Shown here in pieces: positions 34,965 to 47,991 of a stretch of 64,000 bases of DNA. The notes beneath the pieces are model-generated. The model was not told the origin of the DNA. It searched no databases and worked only from the letters and a program-made list of their open reading frames with translations. The position numbers and the translations under genes were made by a program. This stretch comes from Coriolopsis trogii. Its lineage: Eukaryota; Basidiomycota; Agaricomycetes; Polyporales; Polyporaceae. The stretch is taken from the NCBI GenBank assembly GCA_020543525.1, contig JAHYIO010000036.1, positions 1,178,001 through 1,242,000 of the forward strand, read 5' to 3'. Numbering within the stretch: position 1 is the stretch's first letter; the number at the start of each line of letters is the position of its first letter.

Positions 34965-36612
34965 ATGAAGTTTTCCACAGCGATCTTTGCTGCCGCCCTC
35001 GCGACGTCTTCTCTCGTTTCTGCGGCGCCGCTCCAGCGCCGGGCAGGAACGGGCAAGACGAAGACTATGGGTACAACCCGCCTCGACGCTGCCGGCGCGG
35101 TTTATTGTCAGTAGCGTTATATGGCCTATGCAGTTGACGCATCTCATCTTGCGACAGTCCTCACGAACGAGCCGGATGTGAATCATATCATCGCTGCTAG
35201 CATCAACGCGGACGGCACGCTGGTAAGCCCAGTGAACATTGATGATGAACCGCTCTCATGTCATGACAGAACCTTGACCGTGCTGTCGAGGCTGGCGGCC
35301 GCGGCTCACACGGTAAAGCGGATGGCCCAGACGCCTTGTTCTCTCAGGGATCTGTCAAGGCGTCGAAGAAGGGTAAGGTCCTCGCCGCGGTCAACGTGAG
35401 TACCCCCTCTTCGCGCTACTCTCTTCGCTGAACGCTAGGGGTGTACAGGCGGGATCCAACACTGTCGCGCTGTTCAACATCGACCCGAAGGAGCCTACCA
35501 ATCTCACCCCGCTTGGCGATGTGGTCTCCTCCGAAGGAGAGTTCCCGATCTCCCTCGCGTTCAACAACAACGGCAACCGCTTCTGCGTGCTCAACGGCGG
35601 TCGTGTCAACGGCGTCAACTGTTACAAGGTTGACAAGAATCTTGGCCCTGTCGCTATCGACAACAGCCTGCGTCTGCTCACCGACAAGCTGAGCCAATCG
35701 ACTCCCCCGGCAGGGCCGGCCAACACGGCTTCCCAGATCATCTTCAGCGAGGACAACAAGAAGCTGATAGTCTCCGTCAAGGGCACGCCCGACAAGGCAG
35801 GCTTCTTCGCGATCTGGGACGTGAACGGCGACGGCTCGCTCTCGGCCAACTTCAAGCAGGTCGCGCCCGGCAAGGGCGGTCTCCTCCCGTTTTCGATGAC
35901 GGTCATCCCCGGCAAGAACGCGATACTCGCGACAGACGCCGGCCTGGGGTTCGACATCCTCAACCTGAGGGACCCGAGCAAGAACACGGCGACGAAGATC
36001 GATGGGCAGGTCGCGACGTGCTGGTCGACATTCAGCCCTGCGACGGGCAATTTCTACCTGACGGACATCGGCACGTCGACGGTGACGGAGGTGCACGTCG
36101 ACAACAACTTGAAGGGAACGGTCGTCTCGGTGCGTCATATTCTCTGCCATACTCATCCCGAAACCTGCAGCTCGCGCGCGAGCCTGATCGCAGTGCGGGG
36201 AGGTGGTTATTGTGCGTACCTCTTGGATCTGTGGAGCTGACGCGTGGCCTCGCTTCACAGCAATTGCCCCAGGCACCGGGCTCTGCTACGATCGATCTCG
36301 ATGTTGCTTCCATTAATGGCAGGGAGTAGGTTCCCTGTCCTCCACGCCCTTTTTGCGACGCTACTTACACCCAACCTTCTCAGCTTTGTATATGTTCTGG
36401 CCGCGAACGCGACCACGGTGGACGTCATTTCCCTCGACTCCCCTGGGATAGCGGAGAGGCTGACTGCCCTCAACATTGCGGGCCCCACAAAGGCTGCCGG
36501 CATCACCATCAGTGCGTAATCTGCGTGCTTTGCGCAGCCAATCCCAACGTTGATTATGAACAACTTTTTAGACGCCAACAACCTCCAAGGCATGACCACT
36601 TTCACCTCATGA
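34965..36612 (+). CDS. secreted lactonase/3-carboxymuconate cyclase-like beta-propeller protein
   Basis: MKFSTAIFAAALATSSLVSA is a signal peptide, followed by APLQRR, which could be a dibasic processing site. The mature part looks like a seven-bladed propeller of the lactonase/3-carboxymuconate cyclase-like group: NEPDVNHIIAASINADGTL, GSNTVALFNIDPKEPTNLTPLG, EFPISLAFNNNGNRFCVLNGG, ASQIIFSEDNKKLIVSVKG, GFFAIWDVNGDGSLS and ATCWSTFSPATGNFYLTDIGT. It ends NANNLQGMTTFTS. Secreted fungal members are often annotated as cyclases without tested activity, so the enzyme name is nominal. There are introns after residue 47 and several near the 3' end (about 36130-36570). Confidence 0.78.
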
Positions 36613-36964
36613 GTCTTCGTGGTCCTCTCGGGTCGCAACAGAGCATATCGATCAGATACCCCATTCTCAGTTGTCGGCAAGCCATCTATACCATGTTCCC
36701 AATCGAAGCAACGTCTCGCTGTTGACGTAGGAAGTAACTTATTGGGCGACTGTCCGGATGATGCGTTGTACTGTTAGATAATTTTCTGGGCTTTGGTTGG
36801 ATCAATCGAGGGTTTACTCTTGTTGTGTGAAGCTGGAATACACCTAAGCAATTTCAGTTGGACTACGCTACAGCACGGCTCCTGACATTATTCTAAACAA
36901 ATAAGATAGTCCTTCCTCCAGACACGCAGATGGTAAGCACGGAACGTCATGGTGTCCATGTCCG
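36613..36964. other. intergenic between convergent genes
   Basis: 352 bp between two stop codons; no exon recognised. Confidence 0.5.
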
Positions 36965-39900
36965 CTACATCACCTCAAAGTCGTCGAACATCCCCGGGAC
37001 CTCATTAGGCCGCGTCGTCCGGATCTCCGTCGTCTCGACCAGCTCCTGGATCGTGTCCACGACCAGACCGTGCTCCTCGCGGCCCTTGACAGCGATCAGC
37101 GTCGTCGCGTCCTTGTCGGGGTTGAGCAAGCCGACGTCGATGCGGCGGATCTCGGCCGCCTCGATGACCTGCACGAGCTTGCCGGTGTGCACTGTCCGGA
37201 TCTCGATGAACTCGGGCGAGAAGAGGAGGAGATGCTCGCCCCGCCAGGAGCACGACGTCGCGCGGGTCTCCCAACGCAGGTAGCCAGAGGACCGAGATGG
37301 GATGCCATACTTGTCGGTGTAGCAGCCCAGCTCTGCAATGGCTGATGAGAACACGGGACAAGGCGAACGGGGACATATGGAGGACACATCACACGTACCG
37401 TCGTAGATGACGAGTAGCTCATCAGAGCCCTCGCAGCGTACGATCCCGAGAGGCTTCACTGATGCACATCGGGACCGCAGCGTCATCATCGGTACATTCC
37501 CGTTGAGATCTGCGTCGCGAAAATCGGGTATGGATACAGTCTTCCCGCTCGCGCTCAACGAGAGACTGCATATCTTCCAATGAGGCTATACCTGTGTGAT
37601 GGGTGGCAGCGGAGTTAGACGCACTTTGTAGGGTCGACGACCATGAGACTCTTCTCCGAGCAGACGACAATGCGCTGTTTGAGAGTGGTGATGTTGTGTG
37701 TATCTTTCGGGATGGATATGGGCTGGGCGGAAGGTTGTCAGCAGGAAGTTATGGCGATGGTCATTTGTCCACTAACCTCGCCAAATGATCGGAACGAGAA
37801 CAACCCATTGTTGCCTCTCCTTGGATTCACGTTCATCTCGACATTGCTGACCACCTCCATCGCATAGAGATACACCTGAAGGAAGCTCTTCGCCGCATAC
37901 AAGACTGACACAGGCAAGGATCTCTATCAACAGCATAAGCAACAAAATCGGGATTCGAACTTACCCATGATGCGCTTCCCGACTGCACCTGCACGAAAGA
38001 ACAACACGTCGGACGCTATTCGTTCCTTGGAAGCATCCACGTTTTGAGTGCTGGTGATCCCGAGCGCCGATCGCCCGACCAGGTCAAGCGAGTACGAAAA
38101 TAGGCCCTGCTCGTGCAAGACGAAGAACTTATTCACGGTTGGAAGCGCAACTAGGCAACTCGGATTGTAAACATTCAGAATCTTGCGGAAAGCTGGAACC
38201 CAACGAGTGAGTCAACATTACAGAGATTCTGTATCGAGTAATCATGGCATATACCTGGATCGCCCTTCTGTGCGACGAAGACCCCTGACGAGCAAGCCAC
38301 AGCGATGAACTTGTGAGACATGCTCGCTTATGTGGTAGCGCGTCAGCGACGTTTCTGCATCTGTATGGAACGTACCATACCGAACTTCGTGACCGCGTTG
38401 ACTTGGCCGGTAAAATGCGACCCTGTGACGTTGAAGCTGTACATAGAGGCATGTTTGAAAAAGCCGTCGTTGATTGTGAGGGGAGCATAGAACTATCCGT
38501 GAACCGTCATTGCCACGCTTCAGACTGCTGTATCCCCGATGCCATGAGAGGACACGCACCATATTGCCTTCCTGCCGATATCTCCGCAGATCCATGGCGC
38601 CTTGGAATTCGTCGAACCATCGTTGCCGCTCTGACTCGCTCGAGGCATAGAGGGTATACCGCCGGGTCATCTTCGCTGATGCGTGATAGATTGTGAACGG
38701 AAACATTGGTCGGTAGCGGGGGCGGACACGTTCCAGGAGCCCGAGACTGCCCTCTTCTGACCTCTCCTTCCTGTTCTCAGGCGGCGCATCGAATGTTCCA
38801 AGACGCAAGTAGTCGAGGGGTATCGGCTATAGGCACGTACAATATGTCAGTTGCCTGGTGCGTGTACGTAGATGGTCGTTGATACCGACGCGCGATACAA
38901 CGTGGTGCTTCGTGATAGAGTGACCTGATCGCGGATCGGCGGGGCGGACCTCGGGTTTCAGTAGCATGACTGTCTCGCATGAGATCTAGGTGGCACATCC
39001 AATCAACACTGTACGCACGGTAGTTGTCAAGTAACGCGACGTGTAAGTCTGCCCAGTGGTAGTTCATTTCCGACTTGTACCGCCTCGAGAGTGGCCCTTG
39101 GTAGCGTAGCGACCGTGTGTCGTCGTATAAGTCCAAATCCTGTGGGCGTTGAGTCATAGCCCACGACAAAGACTCGGCAACATACGATGATTTCTCCCTT
39201 CTGGTAACTCAAGGTTTCGCATAGACTCCAGAACTTGACCTTCTCCTCGGCGGCTTGTATGCCAGGCTGTGTGCTCTTGATGAACTCGTTGAGGATACCT
39301 AGAATCAGAGGCACTTCATCCATGTCTGGATGGTCTTCTGCCGTGTGCTTCTTCGCATTCTCGAGCTGGAGCTGGAGGCGAGGTAACCGGGTGACAGGAC
39401 GAGATATGAATGTGATTATGTCGCGTTTCCGGACACGAGGATCCAAGGAGCATTGCTGGATGAAGTACTGGTACTTGCTATTCCGTCGCATCTCCGTACG
39501 ATGGCGCATTTCTGCTATGGGGTAGTGCTTGATATATTCCTCATAATCAGCACGAAAGAGCAGGCAATCTATGAGATCAATGGGTGTCAACGTTTAGGGT
39601 AGGGTGTGTGTCCTACACAAGCAAGAGCTAAAACGTACTGTCAAGGATAATATCAGCGACACTCTGGACTAACGGAAACTGTTCTTGCTGTCGAGAGTAA
39701 AGTGCAGCAAGCATGCGCTGGTGGTGGGCGAGTATCTCGTCCATATTGAAGAAGACTTCTCGAATGAATGCCTTCACACGCTGGGGTGGAACGGCCATTG
39801 TGTTCATGAGCGGATCTATGAAGACCTACAGTTCATGTAAGTATATGCATGTCATTACGACCGTCAAGGTAGTGTGATAATGATATAAGATAGGACGCGC

Positions 39901-40794
39901 ACCTCTTTGACCAGCTCAAGGTCGGCCACATAGTCCTTCTCCGACTTGATGATCTCAAACAATATAGACTGCCGCTGGACTTCTTGCGGATCTAAGACTT
40001 CACGAGCTTCAGGAGGCACAAGACGATACCATTCCGAGTCGTTGTCTGCGAGTTCCCCGCTCTGGAATTTCCGGAGACCCTCTTCGGAGTCTATGCTGGG
40101 CTTGAGATGAGTAAACGTGGTTTCATCGCACAACCAAGGCGAACATACTTTAGGTCACTCAGCTCAGAGGACAAGTCCTTGACGGACGACTAGTGGTACC
40201 CATTGAGTTCGTGGGAGGACCTTCAAGCAGTAGTGTACACACCTCCGGTGTATCCTCGAACGACGGGGGTCTCGAAGACGTCGCACTGATGGAGTATTGC
40301 GTCGGGGTGGTGAGTAGACTTTCTGGGCTTAAGACAGACTCGCTACGGGTGCTTCTATGCGAGAAGTTTGTTGTAGGAGAGCGGTATGAGGAACGTTGTG
40401 AAGATGAACGGTATAGCTGAGGTTCGGGGAAGGACATGCGGGATGTTTCCTGCTCATATGCGCTTGAGGCTCTGCTTGGTGGTCGTCCGGGCACATCGAG
40501 GCTGATCCGCGGCCCCGGGAGGGAGCTGCCTATGATGCTTGGTGACGTTGGCGTATAGGGGGTGTAGATCAGGTGGCGACGATCTGCCCAGAGGTTAACC
40601 GGTGAGGCTGGTTGCTCATGAGCAGAGGGGGACGGGTTGGCGGGCGGGGCAGCGCCATGAGGAATGTTAACATGAGGACGAGGACGGTGCGCCATGGATC
40701 GGCCGGGACGAGAAAGGTTGCTATTTGAAAACTCTCGCACTCTGGAATCGTTCCGAGGGGATGAGTTGAGGACCTCACGCTCAGCCCAAGCCAT
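36965..40794 (-). CDS. ROM2: ROM2-like Rho1 guanine nucleotide exchange factor (DH-PH-CNH)
   Basis: Rom2-type GEFs activate Rho1 in cell-wall integrity signalling at the plasma membrane. The N-terminus (40794-40200) is disordered and Ser/Pro-rich. The DH domain begins at RQSILFEIIKSEKDYVADLEL and continues through LLFRADYEEYIKHYPIAEM, KYQYFIQQC, RKRDIITFISRPVTRLPRLQLQLEN and LILGILNEFIKSTQPGI. The PH region includes MFPFTIYHASAKMTRRYTLYASSESERQRWFDEF (about 38720-38600). The C-terminal CNH domain includes LGCYTDKYG, SGYLRWETRATSCSW, HLLLFSPEFIEIRTVHTGKLVQVI and IRRIDVG. Many short introns are present. No DEP domain is seen, and the N-terminal tail is short for the family. The gene converges on the propeller gene. 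Confidence 0.87.
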
Positions 40795-41521
40795 GACGCA
40801 CCTCCGAGCCTGATAGCGGTCCGGTGCTCAGCTCTCAGCCACCTGACTGTTCTTTCTCTCCGACCACCCGTTACCGCACACACACGCTCCTGCGAGCCTG
40901 ATGGCGGTGGAGAGACTGAAGAGTGTAGAGCACTTACTGCAATCCCGGCCTCTTGCGCTCGACTCCGCGAGTATGGTAACCCCGGCTGCTCGTAATAGTA
41001 ATCACACGCCGACGTGAAGCCAATCAGTCATTTGCATGGATTGCGCCGTGGAATCTCTGGGCATGGAGAGCAGAAACGGCGTGTGAAAGGAGGTTACGAC
41101 GGCCTTTAGGAATCGTGACAAGAATCACTCCGGGACGCGCTCCTCGTCGTTGATGATGATGTTCAGCTGTGGCTATAGATCTTCGTGTTCGAGCGGAGTA
41201 CCACATTATTTGAATCTCAGAGCATAGAGATTGCAGCTCCGATGAAGCGGAGTTCTTTGCATACCCCAGGGTGCCCCGCATGTCAACTTGAACTTTTACT
41301 CTTTTCCACCTCATTTCCCCTTCGAGTCTCAGCCTATCTCCTATTCTCACTCTCGAATTTATACTCGAGGTGCTTGGAACGCGAACTTGCCGTATACGGC
41401 TGTTTTGCTTACGTCTGGGCCCACAGAATTACCTCAAACTGGATCGCTTATCCTCGCCTCCTCCTCGCGGCCTTGAGCAATCGATAGCACTCGCACGAGG
41501 TAATGTACAAGCATCGCATCG
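40795..41521. other. divergent intergenic region
   Basis: About 730 bp between two opposed starts. I see no exon or clear TATA box. Confidence 0.5.
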
Positions 41522-44212
41522 TTGAAATCATCCTCTAACATCCTCCACTTGCCGTTCAGTGCTATGTCCGACAGCATACAATCAACTACCAATCATGACG
41601 GCGATGTCGACTCCCTCTTTGGCTCTCCTCCTTCCTCGCCGTCCAGAGGTAGGTCACCATCACCGCTAGCCCTACCTAGCGGTACAGCACAAAACGTGGG
41701 GACTCTTGCACTTCCTGGTTCCCACCTTGTCGCTGAACTACCAGTCAATCCGCCAGCGTCCACCCCGTTGAGTGCGAACGTATCCTCCACTTCGCATCCG
41801 CCTCCGAGTCGTTACCAGGCCTGCCCGCCCCTGTCACGAGTCCCTCTTGGCTCATCTCCTCGAAGAAATGGCGCAGCACCTCCCCGTCAATCCCGTATTG
41901 ATTCTGGTCAGCGGAGATCGCGGAAGGGCAAGGAGAGGGAGAAGTCTGCCACTCCGCGCCCTACCCCGCCACCCATCCCCCTTCCATCTCCGGACCAGAC
42001 TCCTCCGCCCAACTTCCTACGAAACCAGCAGGCATTACTTGGACTCGCGGGCATGGTTGGTGGTGTAAATCCTGCTACTTTGTCAAAAGGACGATATACT
42101 CGTGGAACCACGGCCGAGAACCCCATCGTGGTGGAAGAGGAACCGCCCCAACAACCCTCCATTGGGAAGCGGCCAATACGTACGGGGCTAGCAGATCCGT
42201 CGCAGTTGCCTCGGCCATCTAGCGAGCAAATATTGAGTACGCTCCTCCAGCAGAAAAATATCTTGCCTGTTGTGTTGTCTCTCCTCCGCCTACTCGTCCC
42301 TGGGGCCCCATCTCTTGCCCAGCCCCCTGCCAGCCACACTCCACATGCATATGTACCACCACCGACCCAGTATGACTTTCGCTACCACGGCCGTGCCCAG
42401 ACTCCATCAAGTGATCATGCGCCCGATGGAACAGCGCCCCCATCCAAGCGGCGCAAGCTCAACGCTGTCCCTGCGGGCGCCGGCGACTGGGATGTTCCCT
42501 ACCCATTTCCTCAGGGTCAAGGCCCGTCAGACTACGGTAGAACGTGGGAGCGTGATCGGGGCAAGCAACTCCTAGCGGATCTCGTGCAGCTCGTTCGAGG
42601 GGCAGCGCAGAAGGCGGCTGCGAAGGCATGGTATCAACAGCAGCAGATCCAGCAGCGCGTTCACAGACAACCTGGAGTAGTCGTCGGGTACGGGCCGGAG
42701 CCGACGGTGAACAAGTACTACCGACCTAAGACGATGTACTATGGACTGGAGCGAGGACCAGTAGTGCAACCGCACGCGCATCCGCCGCATGGTGTACATC
42801 AGTACTGGGACAACCTGTCATCTGGCACCAGCACCCCGAGTACCAGCGCCGCGCCGAGCCTCGGGGGGACACTGTCACATGTCAACTCTGCACACGTCCA
42901 GCACCCGGTCTCAGCACAACAGCCCCCAGAGGCGTCCTATCTATCATCCCCAGCATTCGACCAACTCGTCGAGTCTCTTCTCGTGGCTCAGCAGCAACAG
43001 GAGCAACAGCCTAGCGCGTCAACAACTTCAGCTCCCAGCGAGGCGATAAACTCGTCTGCGAATACGCCGAGACTATCGTCGGAAGAGAGCACACAGGCGT
43101 TCTTCGACAATTGGCTAGAAATGCTCTCTGCCTTTCCGCCGGGCGATCCGAACGAGGGGCAGATCGCCCCTTCTACATCTCCCACGCCCAACGTTGAACC
43201 CTCCGACAACGCGGACGCTCCACCCACCTCTGCCACGGCTTCCATGCAGTTCCCGGATCACCTCATTGACCCTGCTCTGTTAGATCTGGGAATCAAGGGA
43301 GTGTCGGACCTTGCTTCGCAACCACTGCCTAAAGTCGCACCCGACGCCGGACATGTAAACGTCACTCCTACGTCCGCTGTTTCGTCAGCGCTCCCAGGTA
43401 GCACATATGCCATCGCACCGTCCCTCAGCGGCTCTCCATCTGCTACTGCGACATCGCTTGCCGACACGACGGATACGGGTCCGGCGACGCCTTCGTGGGA
43501 CTGGGCATTTCACGAAGCGCCTGGCGGTCCTCTCGTGCAGGACCAGAAGTTGTTGGAGCAATGGGCCGAGATGGAGGTCGACGTCGATGCGTTGCTCGGC
43601 GAGGATATCGGTTCGATGCCTGCCGTGAATGGCAGTGTACCAGGGGAAGCTTGCATGGAGAGTCCTACTACTGCGGTCAATGAGGAAGGTCGCGTGGAGG
43701 TCTCTCAAGACCTGCTACAACCCTCCGTCCCGCACCCGAGTCCAGCTGGACACTCAGACCTTGGCACACATGTGGAGGGTGAACAGGCTTCGTGTTTCGA
43801 CGTTTCACCAGTGATGCAGGAGCATTCGACCGATGCATCAGCGCCCTGTCGCGATCCTGTTCCTCCGCTCCCGGCACCGCTTGCCATACCCCCACCCCCC
43901 TTCCTTCCACCTTCAGAAGCATCCTCGTCTGCAGGTGTATCTCTCATCCCACCTCTACTGTCCTCCGTCGTGCACACTATGGCCCTCGCGGGCAAGACCC
44001 CTTCAATGGCTTCTACAGGAATGGGCGTCGGTAACGGCGTCGTAACCCCAGCGAAGTCCGACAAGAAGGTCGTTCTGGAGAGAGCACGGAAGCTACGGGC
44101 CTCGCTGGCGGCAGAGGTGGAGCGAGCGAAGATTGCGTTGTGGGAGACGACGCTGGAGCATGGCGTGCTTGTTGGGTTCCAGCGAGAGTTGGAGAAGGAG
44201 AAGAGGAGCTGA
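41522..44212 (+). CDS. unrecognised large Pro/Ser/Ala-rich protein, single exon
   Basis: An uninterrupted frame of 896 codons in a region where nearly every other gene is intron-rich. I recognise no family. Most of it is low complexity (Ser/Pro/Ala/Gln). More ordered parts are a helix near residues 233-262 (SEQILSTLLQQKNILPVVLSLL), a basic NLS-like SKRRKLNAVP near 307, an Ala/Gln-rich helix near 346-382 (KQLLADLVQLVRGAAQKAAA) and a predicted coiled coil at the C-terminus (843-896; RKLRASLAAEVERAKIALW). NPIVVEEE near 205 resembles a SUMO-interacting motif. A nuclear regulatory protein is plausible but unproven. The second in-frame ATG at 41564 (MSDSIQS) may be the true start. It lies about 245 bp from the transposon. 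Confidence 0.7.
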   Translation: MKSSSNILHLPFSAMSDSIQSTTNHDGDVDSLFGSPPSSPSRGRSPSPLALPSGTAQNVGTLALPGSHLVAELPVNPPASTPLSANVSSTSHPPPSRYQACPPLSRVPLGSSPRRNGAAPPRQSRIDSGQRRSRKGKEREKSATPRPTPPPIPLPSPDQTPPPNFLRNQQALLGLAGMVGGVNPATLSKGRYTRGTTAENPIVVEEEPPQQPSIGKRPIRTGLADPSQLPRPSSEQILSTLLQQKNILPVVLSLLRLLVPGAPSLAQPPASHTPHAYVPPPTQYDFRYHGRAQTPSSDHAPDGTAPPSKRRKLNAVPAGAGDWDVPYPFPQGQGPSDYGRTWERDRGKQLLADLVQLVRGAAQKAAAKAWYQQQQIQQRVHRQPGVVVGYGPEPTVNKYYRPKTMYYGLERGPVVQPHAHPPHGVHQYWDNLSSGTSTPSTSAAPSLGGTLSHVNSAHVQHPVSAQQPPEASYLSSPAFDQLVESLLVAQQQQEQQPSASTTSAPSEAINSSANTPRLSSEESTQAFFDNWLEMLSAFPPGDPNEGQIAPSTSPTPNVEPSDNADAPPTSATASMQFPDHLIDPALLDLGIKGVSDLASQPLPKVAPDAGHVNVTPTSAVSSALPGSTYAIAPSLSGSPSATATSLADTTDTGPATPSWDWAFHEAPGGPLVQDQKLLEQWAEMEVDVDALLGEDIGSMPAVNGSVPGEACMESPTTAVNEEGRVEVSQDLLQPSVPHPSPAGHSDLGTHVEGEQASCFDVSPVMQEHSTDASAPCRDPVPPLPAPLAIPPPPFLPPSEASSSAGVSLIPPLLSSVVHTMALAGKTPSMASTGMGVGNGVVTPAKSDKKVVLERARKLRASLAAEVERAKIALWETTLEHGVLVGFQRELEKEKRS

Positions 44213-46511
44213 CGGGCGAGGCAGCTGCGGGGACAGAGGCAGAGGCAGACAGTCCATTGCTAGTAGGCATCCGGGCGAGCAGAGGCCTCTCCTGAAGATA
44301 AAAGTATGACTACAGTCGCGGACAAGCAAAGCCCGCAAATCCTGTAGCGCCGGATTTATGATTATTCGAGGTCCGCTGACTGCGTGAACATGTTCCGATA
44401 GACGAAAAGGCTTCAAAAAACAGACTCCGAAGTTTTTCCCACGGGTTTTGGCGGGTGGCCAAATTTTTGACCCCTGCGAGCGACAATATACATTAAGCGC
44501 TTAACCTATCCGGGGCCAAGGACCGCCTCCAGGTGCCTCATAGCCGAGCTTGATACCGAGCGATGTGACTTTTGCTTCCGTACCGCCCATGCTGCAGCTT
44601 TGCCCGTCAGTCCCTGCCTATACGCGTCCATGAATCGCCACGATCTGTTGATGAACCGCCGGATCACGTCTATGGGGCAGCTGTCAAGGGTTTCCCGCGC
44701 AAGCTGCTTGGCATGCTCGAAGTTTCGCTTTGGAACCTCCCGGTAGCGGTACTTGCTCCACCCCCAGTACTGCATGTAATGAATATGAATTAGCTGTGGA
44801 CTCATGAGACAGGTCAAAACATACCATCTCAATAGGATTCAATTCACAATGAAACTTCGGAAGGAAGATACATTCGTGACCAGCCTCCGTGATAACCAGC
44901 TCCAGCATGGAGCGCTGGTTCATGAAGTCATCTTGCTGACTCAGCAAGCGGGCCATGCAGCAACCAGAGCTCTCGAAGGGACAGACCGGCGAGCACTTTG
45001 CTCGGAGCTTCCCAACCTCAAAGCCACGCTCCTCCAAGACTTCCTGAAGGCCCTTAGCCTCGTCGTTTGCTGCTGTCATGCTCTGCGGCTTTCCCCTGAG
45101 TTCTACAACTGGATTAGTCATGGGGATGACTGTATCTTTCTGCCTCCGCTGCTTCCCACCATTCGACTTGTTCATTGCAAACGCGTTCAGGGCATCGGGC
45201 GGCAAAGAAGCATGTGCAGATGATTGGTCGAAGATGAAGAGGGCTGCACAACCAGGGTGGGCTTTCTCGAAAATCTTGATGGCAGCCTTGACCTGGACAA
45301 TGAGTTGTGCAGTGTCCCACCACGCATCCCCATTGGATCCTGGATAGATGATCTTCCGAGCATCCTCGAGAATTGTTCCGTCTTCGCCCAGGAGCACAAG
45401 CCGGCCAGTAGATTCCGTAATGAAATCTGAGATGTGAATTAGACGGCCACGGCCTTTGCTGCGCAGAACCGTCTCTCCCTCACGCAACCTGGACACAGGT
45501 TAATCAAGACTCAATATGTGACAAATTTGGCAGAGAACTCACCAGAGGGACCGTTTATTATCATTGACATTGAAGCAGCATTCATCGTGGAAGAGGGCGA
45601 GTATCTTCTTCTCACCCTCCTTCAACTGAGGTGGAACCAGCGTTAGGTCAGGTCCGATGTAATGGTCCATCCGGGCTTCGAAGGCTGCCATAGCCGGTAG
45701 GAACTTCTTCTGCCGATACTCCACCACATCTGCCCGTTCATGCCCATCCATGTAAACACCCTTCCGAACCAATGTCTTCCGCCATCCCAACTTCACCAAC
45801 CAACGGCGGGCAGTACGCTCACAGAGTGGCTTACTGAGTATAATGTTGAGTGACGGAAGGATAGTATTGTTGAGAGCAGTTCTGAATGCGAGCGGGGTGA
45901 CCTGTCCAGACGGTTGAGACGTGAGCCAGTCCCGAGCGGCCGTCTGAACAGCCTCGTTGTGAAGATGGGATTGGGCATTCTCGCGGCCGCCGCGTTTCTC
46001 AACTGGGAGCTGCTCGAACAGTTGATAGTGCCTTGCCAGGGCTCGGACACGCCGTGCGAAATATCCTTCAGCTGTCGAAGATTCATGCCATTGACGTGCG
46101 ATCTCGAGACTTGCCGGTATCTTCAAATAGCCCTTGAGGCGGAGATTAGCGAAGTTCCGGATTATGGTGAGCTGGTTCAGTTGTGACACGGTGTAACGCT
46201 TCCCATTCTTTGCGAGATCTGCTTTGAGGTTATCACGTAGCTCCTTCCAGTCTCAACACTTGACGTTGCCTCTCAATTGCTCCGTGATATCATCCTCACG
46301 TGCCTCCTCTTCCTCACATGCCTCTCGCTCTGATGGTTCTGCCGTATCAACTTCATTACAAGCAGGGAGGGGAGGGGAGCCCGAGTGGCGTGACACCACC
46401 TGAGGTGCAGAACGTGGACCCTCCTGTGAAGGAGCACACACCGGCGGCGGCGGCCTGTGCGCAGACTGTGTAAGTCGCGGAATATCGACAGCGGCAGCAT
46501 CAGAGCCACAG

Positions 46512-46534
46512 CATCAGGGAAAACCCAAAACTCT
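46512..46534 (+). repeat. left terminal inverted repeat of the nested element
   Basis: Starts CATCAGGGAAAACC; 19 of 23 positions match the reverse complement of 47992-48014. Confidence 0.65.
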
Positions 46535-47991
46535 ATTTAGGTGTAATGATTCCTAATTATCACTAATACTGAACATTAGTCCATTAGTCTAATTCGCTAG
46601 GTCCCCAAATAACAAGCGCGATTAGTGAACCATTAGTTGTACGAGTATTCCATTATTTAGATCCAGATTATCATGCACTCACGCACTCAGTTGCACACAT
46701 GAACGGCGAGAACAAACTAATATTGCCAGTACCTACTAACAAAGTGGGCTAAGAGTATGAACACATAGTATGCTACAATGAGATAAAGACAGAAGTGTCG
46801 GCCCAACCCCTCGTGGAGAAAGAGGAAACATGAACGCATATCAAATGCCGTCACACATTGACAGACATTAGAGGAAGTGCCTCCAGCTGAGTTAGTATGT
46901 AGCTGTCGACGTTGACGCTGCTCAGGCTGATCACATCATTCTCCTCAACCTCGTTTGAGTGTGCTACATGCATGTACAACCTGCACGTACAACCTGCAGG
47001 AGGTCACACCTTGTTAGCGTGTTCACAATGTTCCGTTTCCACGTCATGCACGCACCGTCTCAGTACGAGAACCACCGCTCCCACACATTTCCAGTCTTAT
47101 CGGTCGTGAGTATCAGGTGTCCCTTCTCCGTCGGCCCATCACTGCAAACAAACAAACCCACGTCAGTGGCCGATATAACCCAAAGTTCAAGCAGACCGCT
47201 ACCCACTTTCAAGGATTAGCTTCACACTTGCCGCAGTTCAGCTTCGGGGCGTCCACCGAGAGGGTAGACAGACTATACGTCACAATTAGGAGTAGTGAAT
47301 GGGTGATGAAGCGATATGTACATTGAATGGGCCTGGCACCTCACCCGTTGAACACGGCCACCTGTATGCTAGTATGCTACCCTTGCGACCCCCCCTTCCC
47401 GGTGCCCTACCAGAGACTGATCAAGAAGAAAATGGACACCACGCACGAGTACCAGGATAGCCCCTCCAACTTCCTCTACTCCCATGGCCGTCACCCGGAA
47501 CTTCACATTTGCACGCCTCCGGGATGGTTTGACCGACCGGCATCAGTAGGTTGTCCCAGTCAGAACACAGTCAAGGCAGTCTGGATAGTGAGAAAGCCAC
47601 AGACGTAACTCAAGAGCCCGAAGCAAGCCCAAGTCCAGAAACTGAGCCCAGATAGCCCCAAGACGAGACAGCAGGAGGCAAGGGAGCACGGTGGTACTGG
47701 CAGAGCCGCGAAGTTCAACATCGGAGGGCACCCGAACGGTCCTCGGAGAAGGCCGGATGTGTTTAGGGCAGGTCCCACAGCACTTGACAACCTGGCAATC
47801 ATGAGCGCTTGCCTCGGTCGCCTGTCAGTTCACCTACTATGACACTAATTCTCGTGTCGGATGTATGTATGTAACCTTTGCGATGGCAACGAGCACCTTC
47901 ATAGCTTGAACATACACCCCGGGAATAGATAGTAGACGTTATCAGGTATTATTCGGATTATTGGGCCGACCTCTCTAAATTATCTCTTATT

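Noticed and set aside
37940..37965. tRNA B-box-like GTTCGAATCCCG on the minus strand
   Set aside because: It overlaps a 5' splice site of the Rho GEF gene, and no A box or foldable acceptor stem is seen around it.
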